The notes under the pieces: model-generated
Databases searched by the model: none
What the model was told of the DNA's origin: nothing
The model's input: the letters and a program-made list of their open reading frames with translations, nothing else
Origin: Alcaligenaceae bacterium
GTDB taxonomy: Bacteria; Pseudomonadota; Gammaproteobacteria; Burkholderiales; Burkholderiaceae_B
Direction of reading: 5' to 3'
DNA length: 64,000 nucleotides
NCBI GenBank assembly: GCA_013416395.1
Contig: JACCEP010000001.1
Coordinates: 434,001-498,000, forward strand
Position numbers and translations under genes: made by a program
Shown here: positions 34,910 to 44,693 of the stretch, piece after piece
Numbering within the stretch: position 1 is the first letter of the stretch
Layout of the letters: the number at the start of each line of letters is the position of its first letter

Positions 34910-36823
34910 ATGACGTACATCGGAGACCATCAGCGCATCGAGCCGGCAACCAAGCCGGGGCTAACGCCTGCAGCGGTTGCGCAAGTCATTCTTGATGGCT
35001 TCAACCGCCACTACTCGCTGTTTCGTTTTGGCGCGCAGCGCGCCAAGGCTCTGTTCGAGTCGGGCAACTGGCATGGCATTCAGCAATTGTCACGCGAGCG
35101 CATCGAGTATTACGACACCCGTGTGCGTGAATGCACTACCACGCTAAACAGTGCGCTCAAGGGCAGCGGCACTCGCCCTGCGGGCGGCCAGGACGGCGCC
35201 ACACTCGCTGACGCCAGCGACCATCCCGGCGAGTCTTCCGATGTTGCGGCGGGGCTCACCGCAGAGCAGGCCACCTTCTGGCAAGATGTAAAAGGCGAAT
35301 TTGTGGCGCTGCTTCCAGACCATCGCCAGCCTGAGTGTGCCGAAACCTTTTTCAATTCGGTTTCCTGCCGCATTCTGCACCGCGACTACTTCCACAACAA
35401 CTTCATGTTCGTGCGACCGGCCATCGCCACTGAATACCTCGAAAGCCGGCTGCCTTCGTACCGCGTTTATTACCCCACACGAGAAGGCCTGGTCAAATCG
35501 CTGCTGAAAATGATGGCCGATTTTGGCCTGGCCGCACCCTTTGCTGATCTGCCGGCAGACATGCGGGCCCTTGTACGCCGGGCAGTGCAAAAGCTGCGCC
35601 GTGATCTGCCTGGCGACGGTGGCCCTCGTATTGCGCCCGACTGCCAGATACATGTTTTAAATTCGCTATTTTTTCGCAACAAAGGCGCCTATGTTGTGGG
35701 CCGTCTGGTTAACCAGACCTCCATACACCCCTTTGCTATCGCACTGGTGCGCACACCTTCGGGGCATGTGCGCGCCGACGCACTGCTGCTTGAGGCTGAC
35801 GACCTGAGCACGCTGTTCAGCTTTACCCGTGCTTATTTTCTGGTCGACATGGAAACGCCGGCGGCGTATGTCAACTTTCTGAATACGCTGCTGCCGCGCA
35901 AGCCCAAGGCCGAGCTCTACACCATTTTGGGCTTGCAAAAACAGGGCAAAACCTTGTTTTACCGTGATTTTCTGCAGCATCTGGCGCATTCGCACGATAA
36001 CTTTGACGTGGCGCCCGGCATTCACGGTCTGGTCATGGTGGTGTTTACGCTGCCCTCATACCCCTACGTATTCAAGCTTATACGTGACCGCATCAAAAAA
36101 GACGGTATGGATCACCCCACGGTCAGGCGCAAATACCAACTGGTCAAAAAACATGACCGGGTGGGGCGCATGGCCGACACCTGGGAGTACTCACAGGTTG
36201 CCCTGCCGCGCTCGCGCTTTTCGCCCGCCCTGCTGCAAGAGTTGCGCAAAGAAGTGCCCAGTCTGCTCGAAGAAAGCGACGACACCATCGTACTGCGACA
36301 CGTATATATCGAGCGACGCATGACACCGCTCAATATTTTCCTGATGCGGGCCAATGACGCGGCACTGGACGTCGCCGTAAAAGGTTACGGAGACGCCATA
36401 CGCGAGCTGGCTGCCGCCAATATCTTTCCGGGCGACATGCTGTTCAAGAACTTTGGCGTCACCCGGTTGGGCCGTATCGTGTTTTACGACTACGATGAGA
36501 TACAGCGGATGACCGAGATGAACTTCCGCCGCATACCGCCCGCCCCCAATTTTGAAGCTGAAATGTCGGGCGAGCCGTGGTACCCCGTAGGTCGCAATGA
36601 TGTATTTCCTGAAGAGTTCAGCGTTTTCCTGCTTGGCAACCCGCGAGTGCGGGCGGCCTTCATGAAATACCACGCTGATCTACTTGAGGCAGAATGGTGG
36701 AACATGCGTCGCCAGCGTGCTGCGCATGGACGTATCGAGGATATCTTTCCTTACCCCGACAGCCGACGGCTTTCTGCTGCGGCTGTCGGTCGAAAAACTG
36801 AGACCGACTCAACGCACCCCTAG
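34910..36823 (+). CDS. aceK: isocitrate dehydrogenase kinase/phosphatase
   Basis: A 637-residue bifunctional enzyme that phosphorylates and dephosphorylates isocitrate dehydrogenase, and so switches carbon between the Krebs cycle and the glyoxylate bypass. Recognisable AceK segments include RDYFHNNFMFVRPAI, ILGLQKQGKTLFYRDFLQHL, VFTLPSYPYVFKLIRDRI, and the catalytic FKNFGVTRLGRIVFYDYDEI. The usual length is about 575-600; this copy has an extra Gly/Ser-rich stretch near residues 84-115. It starts 14 bases after liuA, so it belongs to the same operon. Its usual partners aceA and aceB are not nearby. Confidence 0.95.
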   Translation: MTYIGDHQRIEPATKPGLTPAAVAQVILDGFNRHYSLFRFGAQRAKALFESGNWHGIQQLSRERIEYYDTRVRECTTTLNSALKGSGTRPAGGQDGATLADASDHPGESSDVAAGLTAEQATFWQDVKGEFVALLPDHRQPECAETFFNSVSCRILHRDYFHNNFMFVRPAIATEYLESRLPSYRVYYPTREGLVKSLLKMMADFGLAAPFADLPADMRALVRRAVQKLRRDLPGDGGPRIAPDCQIHVLNSLFFRNKGAYVVGRLVNQTSIHPFAIALVRTPSGHVRADALLLEADDLSTLFSFTRAYFLVDMETPAAYVNFLNTLLPRKPKAELYTILGLQKQGKTLFYRDFLQHLAHSHDNFDVAPGIHGLVMVVFTLPSYPYVFKLIRDRIKKDGMDHPTVRRKYQLVKKHDRVGRMADTWEYSQVALPRSRFSPALLQELRKEVPSLLEESDDTIVLRHVYIERRMTPLNIFLMRANDAALDVAVKGYGDAIRELAAANIFPGDMLFKNFGVTRLGRIVFYDYDEIQRMTEMNFRRIPPAPNFEAEMSGEPWYPVGRNDVFPEEFSVFLLGNPRVRAAFMKYHADLLEAEWWNMRRQRAAHGRIEDIFPYPDSRRLSAAAVGRKTETDSTHP

Positions 36824-36832
36824 GAGCAACTT

Positions 36833-38014
36833 ATGTCCGATCCTATTGTTATCGTATCCATTGCCCGAACCCCCATGGGGGGAATGATGGGCAGCCTTTC
36901 AGGCCTTTCAGGCCACGAACTGGGCTCGGTGGCCATCAAGGCAGCCATGGAGCGCGCCGGCATTAAAGCCGAAGACGTCAATGAAGTCATTATGGGTAAC
37001 GTGCTGCAGGCTGGCCAGGGCCAGGCTCCGGCACGCCAGGCGGCACTCGGCGCTGGGCTGCCTCTGGGCGTAGGCTGCACCACCATTCATAAGGTGTGCG
37101 GCTCAGGTTTGAAGGCAGCCATGTTCGCTCACGACATTATTGCTGCCGGCAGCGCCGACGTGGTGGTGGCGGGCGGTCAGGAAAGCATGAGCAATGCGCC
37201 TTATCTGCTGCTACGCGGTCGTCAGGGCTACCGTTTTGGCCACGACAAAGTGTATGACCACATGGCGCTCGATGGCCTTGAAGACGCCTACCAGCGTGGC
37301 ACAGCCATGGGCGTGTTTGCCGAAGACTGCGCCAGCAAATATTCGTTTACCCGCGAGCAACAAGATGCGTTTGCGCTCGAGTCACTTCGCCGTGCCCGTG
37401 CCGCGACCGAAGACGGCAGCTTCAAATGGGAAATCGCACCCGTAACCATTAAGGGCCGCAAGGGTGACGTCGTGATCGACATCGACGAGGGCCCCACCAA
37501 GGCCATGCCCGATAAAATCCCCGGCCTCAAACCTGCCTTCAAAAAAGACGGCACCATCACGGCGGCCAATGCTTCGTCTATTTCGGACGGTGCTGCAGCC
37601 ATGGTGATCATGCGCGAATCTACAGCCAAAAAACTGGGCGCAACACCCATCGCACGCATTGTCGCGCACACCCAGCACTCCCAAGAGCCCGAATGGTTTA
37701 CCACCGCTCCTGTGGCTGCCATCGAAAAACTGTTGGCCCGCACTGGCTGGAAGGCCGACGACGTTGATTTGTATGAAATCAACGAAGCCTTTGCCGTCGT
37801 TACCATGGCTGCCATGACCGACCTGAAGCTGCCACACGAAAAGGTAAATATCCACGGCGGCGCCACCGCCTTGGGTCACCCCATCGGCGCTTCAGGCGCT
37901 CGCCTGCTGGCAACATTGGTAGGTGCGCTACGCCAAACCAAATGCAAACGTGGGATCGCTTCCCTGTGCATTGGCGGCGGTGAAGCCGTTGCCATGGCCA
38001 TAGAGATGGTTTAA
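36833..38014 (+). CDS. acetyl-CoA acetyltransferase (thiolase)
   Basis: A 393-residue thiolase. The N-terminus has the family IVSIARTPMGGMMGSL, the acyl-binding cysteine lies in HKVCGSGLKA (about residue 88), and the C-terminal catalytic motifs are NIHGGATALGHPIGASGAR and the CIGGGEAVAMAIE segment carrying the second Cys. In this operon it would convert acetoacetyl-CoA, derived from leucine, to two acetyl-CoA. It starts nine bases after aceK with TAGGAG upstream. Assignment to a short-chain (AtoB/PhaA-type) enzyme is from context and motif. Confidence 0.9.
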   Translation: MSDPIVIVSIARTPMGGMMGSLSGLSGHELGSVAIKAAMERAGIKAEDVNEVIMGNVLQAGQGQAPARQAALGAGLPLGVGCTTIHKVCGSGLKAAMFAHDIIAAGSADVVVAGGQESMSNAPYLLLRGRQGYRFGHDKVYDHMALDGLEDAYQRGTAMGVFAEDCASKYSFTREQQDAFALESLRRARAATEDGSFKWEIAPVTIKGRKGDVVIDIDEGPTKAMPDKIPGLKPAFKKDGTITAANASSISDGAAAMVIMRESTAKKLGATPIARIVAHTQHSQEPEWFTTAPVAAIEKLLARTGWKADDVDLYEINEAFAVVTMAAMTDLKLPHEKVNIHGGATALGHPIGASGARLLATLVGALRQTKCKRGIASLCIGGGEAVAMAIEMV

Positions 38015-38070
38015 GTCTGTCGTGTCTGCGTCGCAGTCATCCTCTTTCATTTAGTTAGCCAGGATTAGCA

Positions 38071-39678
38071 ATGCCCGTCATCCAATCCCGTATCAACCCG
38101 CGGTCACAAGGCTTTATCGATAATGCCCGCGCTATGCAGGAACAGGTCGACGACCTGCGCGAAAAACTGCGACAGACAGCACTGGGCGGGGGCGAAAAAG
38201 CCCGCGCCAAACACCTTGCGCGGGGCAAATTATTGCCACGCGACCGGGTCGAGCGCCTGCTCGACCCGGGTTCGCCGTTTCTTGAGCTGTCGCCCATGGC
38301 AGCCTTCAATGTGTACAACAACGATGCTCCCGGCTCAGGCCTGATCACAGGCATAGGCCGGGTGTCGGGCGTCGAATGCATTATTGTGTGCAATGACGCC
38401 ACAGTAAAAGGCGGCACCTACTACCCGCTCACCGTAAAAAAACATTTACGGGCGCAAGAAATTGCCCGTGAAAACCGCCTGCCTTGCATTTATCTGGTTG
38501 ACTCAGGCGGTGCCAACCTGCCCAACCAGGACGAAGTGTTTCCAGACCGCGAACACTTTGGCCGCATTTTTTACAACCAGGCCACGATGTCGGCGCAGGG
38601 CATTGCCCAGATCGCCGTGGTCATGGGCTCGTGTACGGCGGGGGGGGCATATGTACCCGCCATGAGCGATGAGTCTATTATCGTCAAGGATCAGGGCACG
38701 ATTTTTCTGGGTGGGCCACCGCTGGTCAAAGCCGCCACCGGCGAAATCGTTAGCGCTGAAGACCTGGGTGGTGGCGACGTTCACACCCGTCTGTCAGGTG
38801 TGGCAGACCACCTTGCCAACAACGACCTGCATGCGCTGGCCCTGGCCCGCCAGGCCGTCGGCCGCCTCAACCTCAAAAAGCCCACGCCACAGCAGTTAAA
38901 GCCTTGTGCCGAGCCACTATACGACCCCCTAGAGCTGAACGGCATTATTCCAAATGACACCCGCAAGCCCTATGACGTACGCGAAGTCATTGCCCGTATT
39001 GTCGATGGGTCAGAATTTGACGAGTTCAAGGCCCGCTTTGGTACCACGCTGGTAACCGGCTTTGCCCACATACATGGCATGCCCGTAGGCATTATTGCCA
39101 ATAACGGCATCTTGTTCTCAGAGGCTGCCCAAAAAGGCACGCACTTCATCGAGCTATGCTGCCAGCGCAAGATCCCGCTGGTGTTTCTTCAGAATATTAC
39201 CGGCTTCATGGTAGGCCGCAAGTACGAAAACGAAGGCATCGCCCGCCATGGCGCCAAAATGGTAACCGCTGTGTCCACGGCCTCGGTGCCCAAATTTACC
39301 GTGCTCATTGGCGGCTCATTTGGCGCCGGCAACTATGGCATGTGCGGGCGGGCCTTTGGCCCCAGGCTGCTGTTTTTATGGCCTAACGCGCGTATTTCGG
39401 TCATGGGTGGCGAGCAGGCGGCCAGCGTACTGGCCACTGTAAAGCGCGATGGCATAGAACGCCGCGGTGACACCTGGCGCGCAGACGAAGAAGAAGCCTT
39501 CAAGGCCCCAATACGCGATCAGTACGAGCGGGAAGGCCACCCTTATTACGCCACCGCAAGGCTGTGGGATGACGGCATCATCATGCCATCCGACACCCGC
39601 CGCGTTCTGGCATTGGGCCTGGCGGCAGCGCTAAATGCCCCTATTGAAGACACGCGTTTCGGCGTGTTCCGCATGTAA
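38071..39678 (+). CDS. liuB: 3-methylcrotonyl-CoA carboxylase, carboxyltransferase subunit
   Basis: A 535-residue carboxyltransferase of the biotin-dependent acyl-CoA carboxylase family. It starts with [20 protein letters not shown], has the acyl-CoA-binding [18 protein letters not shown] and [17 protein letters not shown] typical of methylcrotonyl- rather than propionyl-CoA carboxylase, and a C-terminal [29 protein letters not shown]. Length is exactly that of MCC beta. It works with LiuD to carboxylate 3-methylcrotonyl-CoA to 3-methylglutaconyl-CoA. Gaps to neighbours are short, 56 and 15 bases. Confidence 0.94.
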   Translation: MPVIQSRINPRSQGFIDNARAMQEQVDDLREKLRQTALGGGEKARAKHLARGKLLPRDRVERLLDPGSPFLELSPMAAFNVYNNDAPGSGLITGIGRVSGVECIIVCNDATVKGGTYYPLTVKKHLRAQEIARENRLPCIYLVDSGGANLPNQDEVFPDREHFGRIFYNQATMSAQGIAQIAVVMGSCTAGGAYVPAMSDESIIVKDQGTIFLGGPPLVKAATGEIVSAEDLGGGDVHTRLSGVADHLANNDLHALALARQAVGRLNLKKPTPQQLKPCAEPLYDPLELNGIIPNDTRKPYDVREVIARIVDGSEFDEFKARFGTTLVTGFAHIHGMPVGIIANNGILFSEAAQKGTHFIELCCQRKIPLVFLQNITGFMVGRKYENEGIARHGAKMVTAVSTASVPKFTVLIGGSFGAGNYGMCGRAFGPRLLFLWPNARISVMGGEQAASVLATVKRDGIERRGDTWRADEEEAFKAPIRDQYEREGHPYYATARLWDDGIIMPSDTRRVLALGLAAALNAPIEDTRFGVFRM

Positions 39679-39693
39679 TCGCAAGGATCCGAC

Positions 39694-41712
39694 GTGTTCA
39701 ATACTCTTTTAATCGCCAATCGTGGCGAAATCGCCTGCCGCGTTGCAGCAACTGCCAGACGCATGGGCCTGCGCACCGTTGCGGTCTATTCTGATGCCGA
39801 CGCGCGTGCACGGCATGTTGCCGCATGCGACACCGCCGTTCATATTGGCGGCTCCGAGCCGCGCGCCAGCTACCTGCGCGTTGACGCCATTATTGAGGCC
39901 GCGCGCCAAACCGGCGCTCAGGCCATACACCCCGGCTATGGCTTTCTGTCTGAAAACGAAGGTTTTGCAGAAGCCTGCGCCGCTGCCGGCATCGTGTTCG
40001 TGGGCCCGCCCAACAGCGCCATTGCCGCCATGGGCAGCAAGTCAGCCGCCAAAACACTTATGGCAAAGGCCGGTGTACCCCTGGTGCCCGGCTACCATGG
40101 CGACAATCAGGATGCTGCGTTTTTGCAAGAACAGGCCGATGCCATCGGCTACCCTGTCCTGATCAAGGCCAGTGCGGGTGGCGGCGGCAAAGGCATGCGC
40201 ATTGTCGAGAGCAGCGCGCACTTTGCTGAAGCCCTGGTTTCATGCAAGCGTGAAGCAGCCAGCAGCTTTGGCGATGACAAGGTCCTGATCGAACGCTATC
40301 TGCAAAAACCCCGACATATCGAAATTCAGGTATTTGCCGATACCCACGGCAACTGCGTCTACCTGTTTGAACGTGACTGTTCGGTACAGCGACGCCATCA
40401 AAAAGTCCTCGAAGAAGCACCCGCTCCCGGCATGACCGAAGCGCGTCGCAGCGCCATGGGCGAAGCGGCCGTGGCCGCCGCTCGCGCGGTCAACTACGTG
40501 GGGGCTGGCACTGTCGAATTCATTGTGGAGCCTGATGGCCGGTTTTATTTCATGGAAATGAACACCCGCCTGCAAGTCGAGCACCCCGTAACCGAAATGA
40601 TTACTGGCCACGATCTGGTCGAGTGGCAGTTACGGGTGGCTGCAGGCCAGCCATTGCCAGCAAGCCAGCAAGAACTAACCATTACCGGCCACGCCATCGA
40701 GGCGCGCATTTACGCCGAGAACCCCGACAACGGCTTTCTGCCCTCTATCGGCACCCTGGGTACGCTGCGCTTTCCTCCCCATGTTGAGTTTACCGACGGC
40801 GATATCCGCGTAGACGGGGGCGTCAAGGCCGGTGACACCATCTCGCCGTTTTACGATCCCATGATTGCCAAGCTCATCGTGCGCGGCTCGGATCGCGACC
40901 AGGCACTGGCACGCATGGCGCGTGTACTGGGTGAAATACGCTGTGTCGGTGTACAGACCAATATTGCCTTTCTGAAACGGCTTATCGAAGACCAGGCCTT
41001 TGCTCAGGCAGACCTGGATACCGGCCTGATCGAGCGCCGCCACGATGCGCTATTTCCACCTGCTGCGCCCGCATCCGAAAAGGTACTGGCGCTTGCCGTT
41101 GCCGCGCTACTTGCACGTCAGGGTATGGCTTGCTCTGACACAAATCGCTCACCGGCACCCACCGACCCCTGGTCGCTGCCCGATGGCTGGCGCGTCAGCG
41201 GCGACTACGGGCAGGTGTTTGGGCTTATCGAGGACAGCACGCATCACGAAATTGCCATTCACCACATCGAGCGGCGCTGGACGCTCATGGTCAATAATCA
41301 GCCTCTGTCGTTTGATTGGACAGTTACGGGGGCGGCTGACAACGACATGAAGGTGCGTGTACGGCTTGACGGTCATGACGTCGTGGCCACCGTCATCATC
41401 GCAGACGGGCGAGTGCATGTATTTGCAGCAAGCGGCGTCAAGACACTGCAAATTCACGATGCCGTTGCCCATGCCGATGATGAGTCCTCCGCCCACGATG
41501 GAGGCCTGACCGCCCCCATGCCCGGGAAAATCATCAGCCTGACGGTCAAGGCGGGTGACAAGGTGAGCCGCGGCGACGCACTGCTGGTTATGGAAGCCAT
41601 GAAGATGGAACACACCATTACCGCACCGGCTGATGGCACGGTTGAAGAAGTGTTTTTTAACGTGGGTGACCAGGTAACTGATGGTGCGGAGCTAATCTCC
41701 ATAAGCCAGTAA
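39694..41712 (+). CDS. liuD: 3-methylcrotonyl-CoA carboxylase, biotin carboxylase/carrier subunit
   Basis: A 672-residue biotin-containing alpha subunit. The biotin carboxylase domain starts NTLLIANRGEIACRVAATAR, has ATP-grasp segments KASAGGGGKGMRIVES and FMEMNTRLQVEHPVTEM, and runs to about residue 445. The C-terminal biotinyl domain carries the biotinylated lysine in VMEAMKMEHTI (about residue 638). The start is GTG with AAGGA upstream. It is the last gene of the operon here; liuC and liuE, which often sit between or after, are not present before the next gene on the opposite strand. Confidence 0.94.
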   Translation: MFNTLLIANRGEIACRVAATARRMGLRTVAVYSDADARARHVAACDTAVHIGGSEPRASYLRVDAIIEAARQTGAQAIHPGYGFLSENEGFAEACAAAGIVFVGPPNSAIAAMGSKSAAKTLMAKAGVPLVPGYHGDNQDAAFLQEQADAIGYPVLIKASAGGGGKGMRIVESSAHFAEALVSCKREAASSFGDDKVLIERYLQKPRHIEIQVFADTHGNCVYLFERDCSVQRRHQKVLEEAPAPGMTEARRSAMGEAAVAAARAVNYVGAGTVEFIVEPDGRFYFMEMNTRLQVEHPVTEMITGHDLVEWQLRVAAGQPLPASQQELTITGHAIEARIYAENPDNGFLPSIGTLGTLRFPPHVEFTDGDIRVDGGVKAGDTISPFYDPMIAKLIVRGSDRDQALARMARVLGEIRCVGVQTNIAFLKRLIEDQAFAQADLDTGLIERRHDALFPPAAPASEKVLALAVAALLARQGMACSDTNRSPAPTDPWSLPDGWRVSGDYGQVFGLIEDSTHHEIAIHHIERRWTLMVNNQPLSFDWTVTGAADNDMKVRVRLDGHDVVATVIIADGRVHVFAASGVKTLQIHDAVAHADDESSAHDGGLTAPMPGKIISLTVKAGDKVSRGDALLVMEAMKMEHTITAPADGTVEEVFFNVGDQVTDGAELISISQ

Positions 41713-41728
41713 AGCTTGAACATGGTCT

Positions 41729-41758
41729 GGGCATTATGCGTTTAACCGCATGATGCCC
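41729..41758. terminator. terminator-like hairpin after liuD
   Basis: Arms 41729-41740 (GGGCATTATGCG) and 41747-41758 (CGCATGATGCCC) pair over 12 positions with one G-U wobble around a 6-base loop. It lies between convergent liuD and the PLP-enzyme gene. No T tract follows on either strand, so it may protect mRNA ends or work with Rho rather than as a classic terminator. Confidence 0.45.
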
Positions 41759-41793
41759 CGGACGGAATCCGGCGATACACACCCCGCACCCAG

Positions 41794-42978
41794 CTACGTG
41801 CTCAAGCCGCGCGCGCTAATGGGCCAAATGGCCTCAACCTTGCCACCGCGCATCGCCACCACCTGGTCGTGCAGATTGAAGGTAGGGTCACAATGGCCAG
41901 GAATAAGCCGCAGCTTGTCACCCAACCCGGGCAGCGAGCCTGTATCGGCCACGATAAGGCTATGCTCATCATTGACCGCCACGCAACGCAGGCCCGCGTG
42001 GTCAGGGATGAGCGGCACGCCGCTCTCGGCAGTTAACGACTTAAGGCCTGCATCGACCACAACACGTTCAGACGTCGGTGTACTGATGACCGACGCCAGC
42101 ACAAACATGCTGTGCCTGAATTTAAGGTCTTCGCCCCAATCCAGGGCACCGTAATCAGCGTCCATAAAGGCATATGACCCAGGCTGGATCTCGGTATATA
42201 CCCCTGCGGCGATATCAAACACGGCCGAGCCAGTACCCCCACCGGTGACGACGGCGCACGGCAAACCTGCCTGTTCCAACGCACCGACAAACTTTTGAAC
42301 CAGCCGCGCCGCTTTTTCACAGGCTTGGCGGCGCTGTTCAAACACGCGCTTGTGCTGCAGGCCACCGTGGTAGGCCTGTATGCCCACAAACTCGAGGCCC
42401 GGAAGCTCAGCCACCAGCTGTGCCAGGGCCACCGCTTCGGCGGTTGTTTGCACCCCGCAGCGTTTTTGCCCGACGTCGACCTCGACCAGCACCCGCACGG
42501 TCGCGCTGCGACTTGCCATGGCGCGGGAGAGGTCTTGTACTGCCTGCGGGTTATCGACGCAGACAGACATACGCGCCTGCAGTGCAAGTTGCGCCAGCAG
42601 CGCCAGCTTGGGCGCCCCCACCACCTCGTTACTGATGAGGATGTCGCGCAGGCCGGCCATTACAAATGGCACCGCTTCGGATACCTTTTGACAGCATATG
42701 CCCTGCGCCCCCAGCGCCACCTGGCGGTGAGAAATTTCAGGACAGCGATGCGCCTTGGCGTGAGGCCGCAGCTTAATGCCATGGCGCTCTGCCAGCGCCT
42801 GCATGGCTCGCAGATTTTCTTCGAAAACGTCCAGATCCAGAATAAGACTGGGCGTATCGATATCGGCAATAACACTGCCCACCGAAGCGGCAGGCGGTAT
42901 GATGATGCCTTCTGGCGCGGGGGTTTCTATGGCTTCAAGGCCTGCACGTTTCATGGCACCCTCTGCTCGACTCGACAT
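41794..42978 (-). CDS. D-threonine aldolase / D-serine dehydratase-like PLP enzyme (DSD1 family)
   Basis: A 394-residue fold-type III PLP enzyme (alanine-racemase-like barrel). It has DTPSLILDLDVFEENL, the PLP lysine in LRPHAKAHRCPEISHRQ, the phosphate-binding VTGGGTGSAVFD, and the C-terminal metal-site motif GHCDPTFNLHD characteristic of D-threonine aldolases, D-serine dehydratases and 3-hydroxyaspartate aldolases. Which substrate it uses is not decidable here. An alternative ATG at 42954 has a better ribosome site (AGAGGG) than the first ATG. It is convergent with liuD and divergent from smg. Confidence 0.82.
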   Translation of the reverse strand: MSSRAEGAMKRAGLEAIETPAPEGIIIPPAASVGSVIADIDTPSLILDLDVFEENLRAMQALAERHGIKLRPHAKAHRCPEISHRQVALGAQGICCQKVSEAVPFVMAGLRDILISNEVVGAPKLALLAQLALQARMSVCVDNPQAVQDLSRAMASRSATVRVLVEVDVGQKRCGVQTTAEAVALAQLVAELPGLEFVGIQAYHGGLQHKRVFEQRRQACEKAARLVQKFVGALEQAGLPCAVVTGGGTGSAVFDIAAGVYTEIQPGSYAFMDADYGALDWGEDLKFRHSMFVLASVISTPTSERVVVDAGLKSLTAESGVPLIPDHAGLRCVAVNDEHSLIVADTGSLPGLGDKLRLIPGHCDPTFNLHDQVVAMRGGKVEAIWPISARGLST

Positions 42979-43118
42979 AATTGATCATCCCATCAAAACT
43001 TGCACAACCGCAACAACCCTATTTGCCCGATGTAAAAAATCAGCGTACAGTCATCGGTAACTAACCGGTTATCCCACCCTATTCATCCAGACACTCACAC
43101 GGCAACCGGAAGCGCACT

Positions 43119-43577
43119 ATGTTCGACATACTGGTTTATCTGTTCGAAAACTACTATACCCCGCAAGCCTGTCCTGAGGCCGACGTTCTGGCGCACAAAC
43201 TGGCCGCCGTCGGGTTCGAGCACGAAGACATCAATGAAGCACTGGGCTGGCTTCACGGGCTGGCTGAAACCACGGAGCAGTGTGGCCCACTGGCGAAACT
43301 TCCGCAAGGGGACAGCCACCGTATTTTTACCAATCTTGAGTACCAGATACTGGGCACTCAAGCTATAGGCTTTATAACCTTTCTGGAAAACTCCGGGGTG
43401 TTGCCCGCTGTGCTCCGCGAAATCGTCATTGAGCGCGCCATGGCTACTGAAACACCTATTTCACTGGCCAAAATCAAAATTATTGCCTTAATGGTGCTGT
43501 GGAGCCAGGAGGCAGAAGTTGACCACCTGGTATTCGAAGAACTGCTGGCAGACGACCGAACTCGCCTGTCGCACTAA
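43119..43577 (+). CDS. smg: Smg family protein (DUF494)
   Basis: A 152-residue protein matching Smg/DUF494: it begins [22 protein letters not shown], includes [18 protein letters not shown], and ends in the helical [13 protein letters not shown] segment. In many proteobacteria smg lies beside dprA and topA; here it is followed, 14 bases later, by gluQ. The function is unknown. ACCGGAAG upstream may serve as ribosome site. Confidence 0.88.
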   Translation: MFDILVYLFENYYTPQACPEADVLAHKLAAVGFEHEDINEALGWLHGLAETTEQCGPLAKLPQGDSHRIFTNLEYQILGTQAIGFITFLENSGVLPAVLREIVIERAMATETPISLAKIKIIALMVLWSQEAEVDHLVFEELLADDRTRLSH

Positions 43578-43591
43578 TTTCGGCTTTCGCA

Positions 43592-44482
43592 ATGGCATTT
43601 AACCCCTTGCACGCCGTTTCGCATTATCGAGGGCGGTTTGCGCCCAGCCCCAGCGGGCCGCTGCACAATGGCTCGCTGCTTGCCGCCATGGCAAGCTATC
43701 TTGACGCGCGGGCGCACCAGGGCCAGTGGTTGCTGCGCATCGAAGACATTGACTCACCGCGCATCCTCCCCTACGCCGCCCGGTACATCATGCAACAGCT
43801 GGCAGCGCTGGGCATGTATTGGGACGAAGAACCCGTGTGGCAATCGCGTCGTATCGATATCTACCAACAAACGGTTGACCGTCTGCGCGAACGCGGGCTG
43901 GTCTATGACTGCGCATGCACGCGACAAGAGCTACCGCCCGAGGGCGCTTACCCCGGAACATGCAGCCAGGGGCTGCCAGAAGGCCGCCAGGCGCGCTCAT
44001 TGCGCGTGAGGGTGCCATCAGGCACAGAACAGTTTGAAGACCGCTGGAGCGGCCCACAGACACAAGACGTAGCCAGAGTGGTGGGCGACTTTATTATCCG
44101 GCGCGCTGACGGGATATGGGCGTATCAACTGGTGGTCGTCATTGACGACGGTGAGCAAGGCATTACCGATATTGTGCGCGGCGCCGATCTGCTTGACTCC
44201 ACGGCGCGCCAGCGCGTGCTGGCCCGCCTGCTGGGCTACCCCATGCCACGCGTCATGCACGTGCCATTGATGCGTGACGAAATGGGGCGCAAGCTATCAA
44301 AACAGAACCATGCCGCCGCCATGGATCTGACCAGGCCGATGAAAACGCTTAACCTGGCCTGGCAAGCCCTGGGCTTCGAACCGCTATCGGCCTCCCACCC
44401 GACGGCCTTCTGGGCTGCCGCCATACCTCAGTGGGCCAGTCGTTTTCAGATTACGTCAGACCGCCACATAAACGCTGCATAA
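43592..44482 (+). CDS. gluQ: glutamyl-Q tRNA(Asp) synthetase
   Basis: A 296-residue paralogue of glutamyl-tRNA synthetase lacking the anticodon-binding domain. It attaches glutamate to queuosine in tRNA-Asp. The HIGH-like motif is [16 protein letters not shown], the KMSKS equivalent is KLSKQNHA, and the zinc cysteines are in YDCACTRQ and YPGTC. Length is as in YadB/GluQ proteins. It directly follows smg on the same strand; the 211-base gap to the convergent membrane-protein gene after it shows nothing notable. Confidence 0.93.
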   Translation: MAFNPLHAVSHYRGRFAPSPSGPLHNGSLLAAMASYLDARAHQGQWLLRIEDIDSPRILPYAARYIMQQLAALGMYWDEEPVWQSRRIDIYQQTVDRLRERGLVYDCACTRQELPPEGAYPGTCSQGLPEGRQARSLRVRVPSGTEQFEDRWSGPQTQDVARVVGDFIIRRADGIWAYQLVVVIDDGEQGITDIVRGADLLDSTARQRVLARLLGYPMPRVMHVPLMRDEMGRKLSKQNHAAAMDLTRPMKTLNLAWQALGFEPLSASHPTAFWAAAIPQWASRFQITSDRHINAA

Positions 44483-44693
44483 GCTGACAGCCTGCTGCCC
44501 GCCTTAAACGGCGTAGCGTTCAGCACAACGAATTGGCATGAATAAGAGACGGGCGCGTTTTGTGTACATTACGTGCGCACAGTTTGAGCAAGCGAGCCGA
44601 ACAGGCGTATAGCAAAAAGCGACGGGCGTGGCTCATGACAGCCTTGGCTTACCAAAGCAGGTTGTGCCTGTATAGATTGGTCGCCGCTTACAT

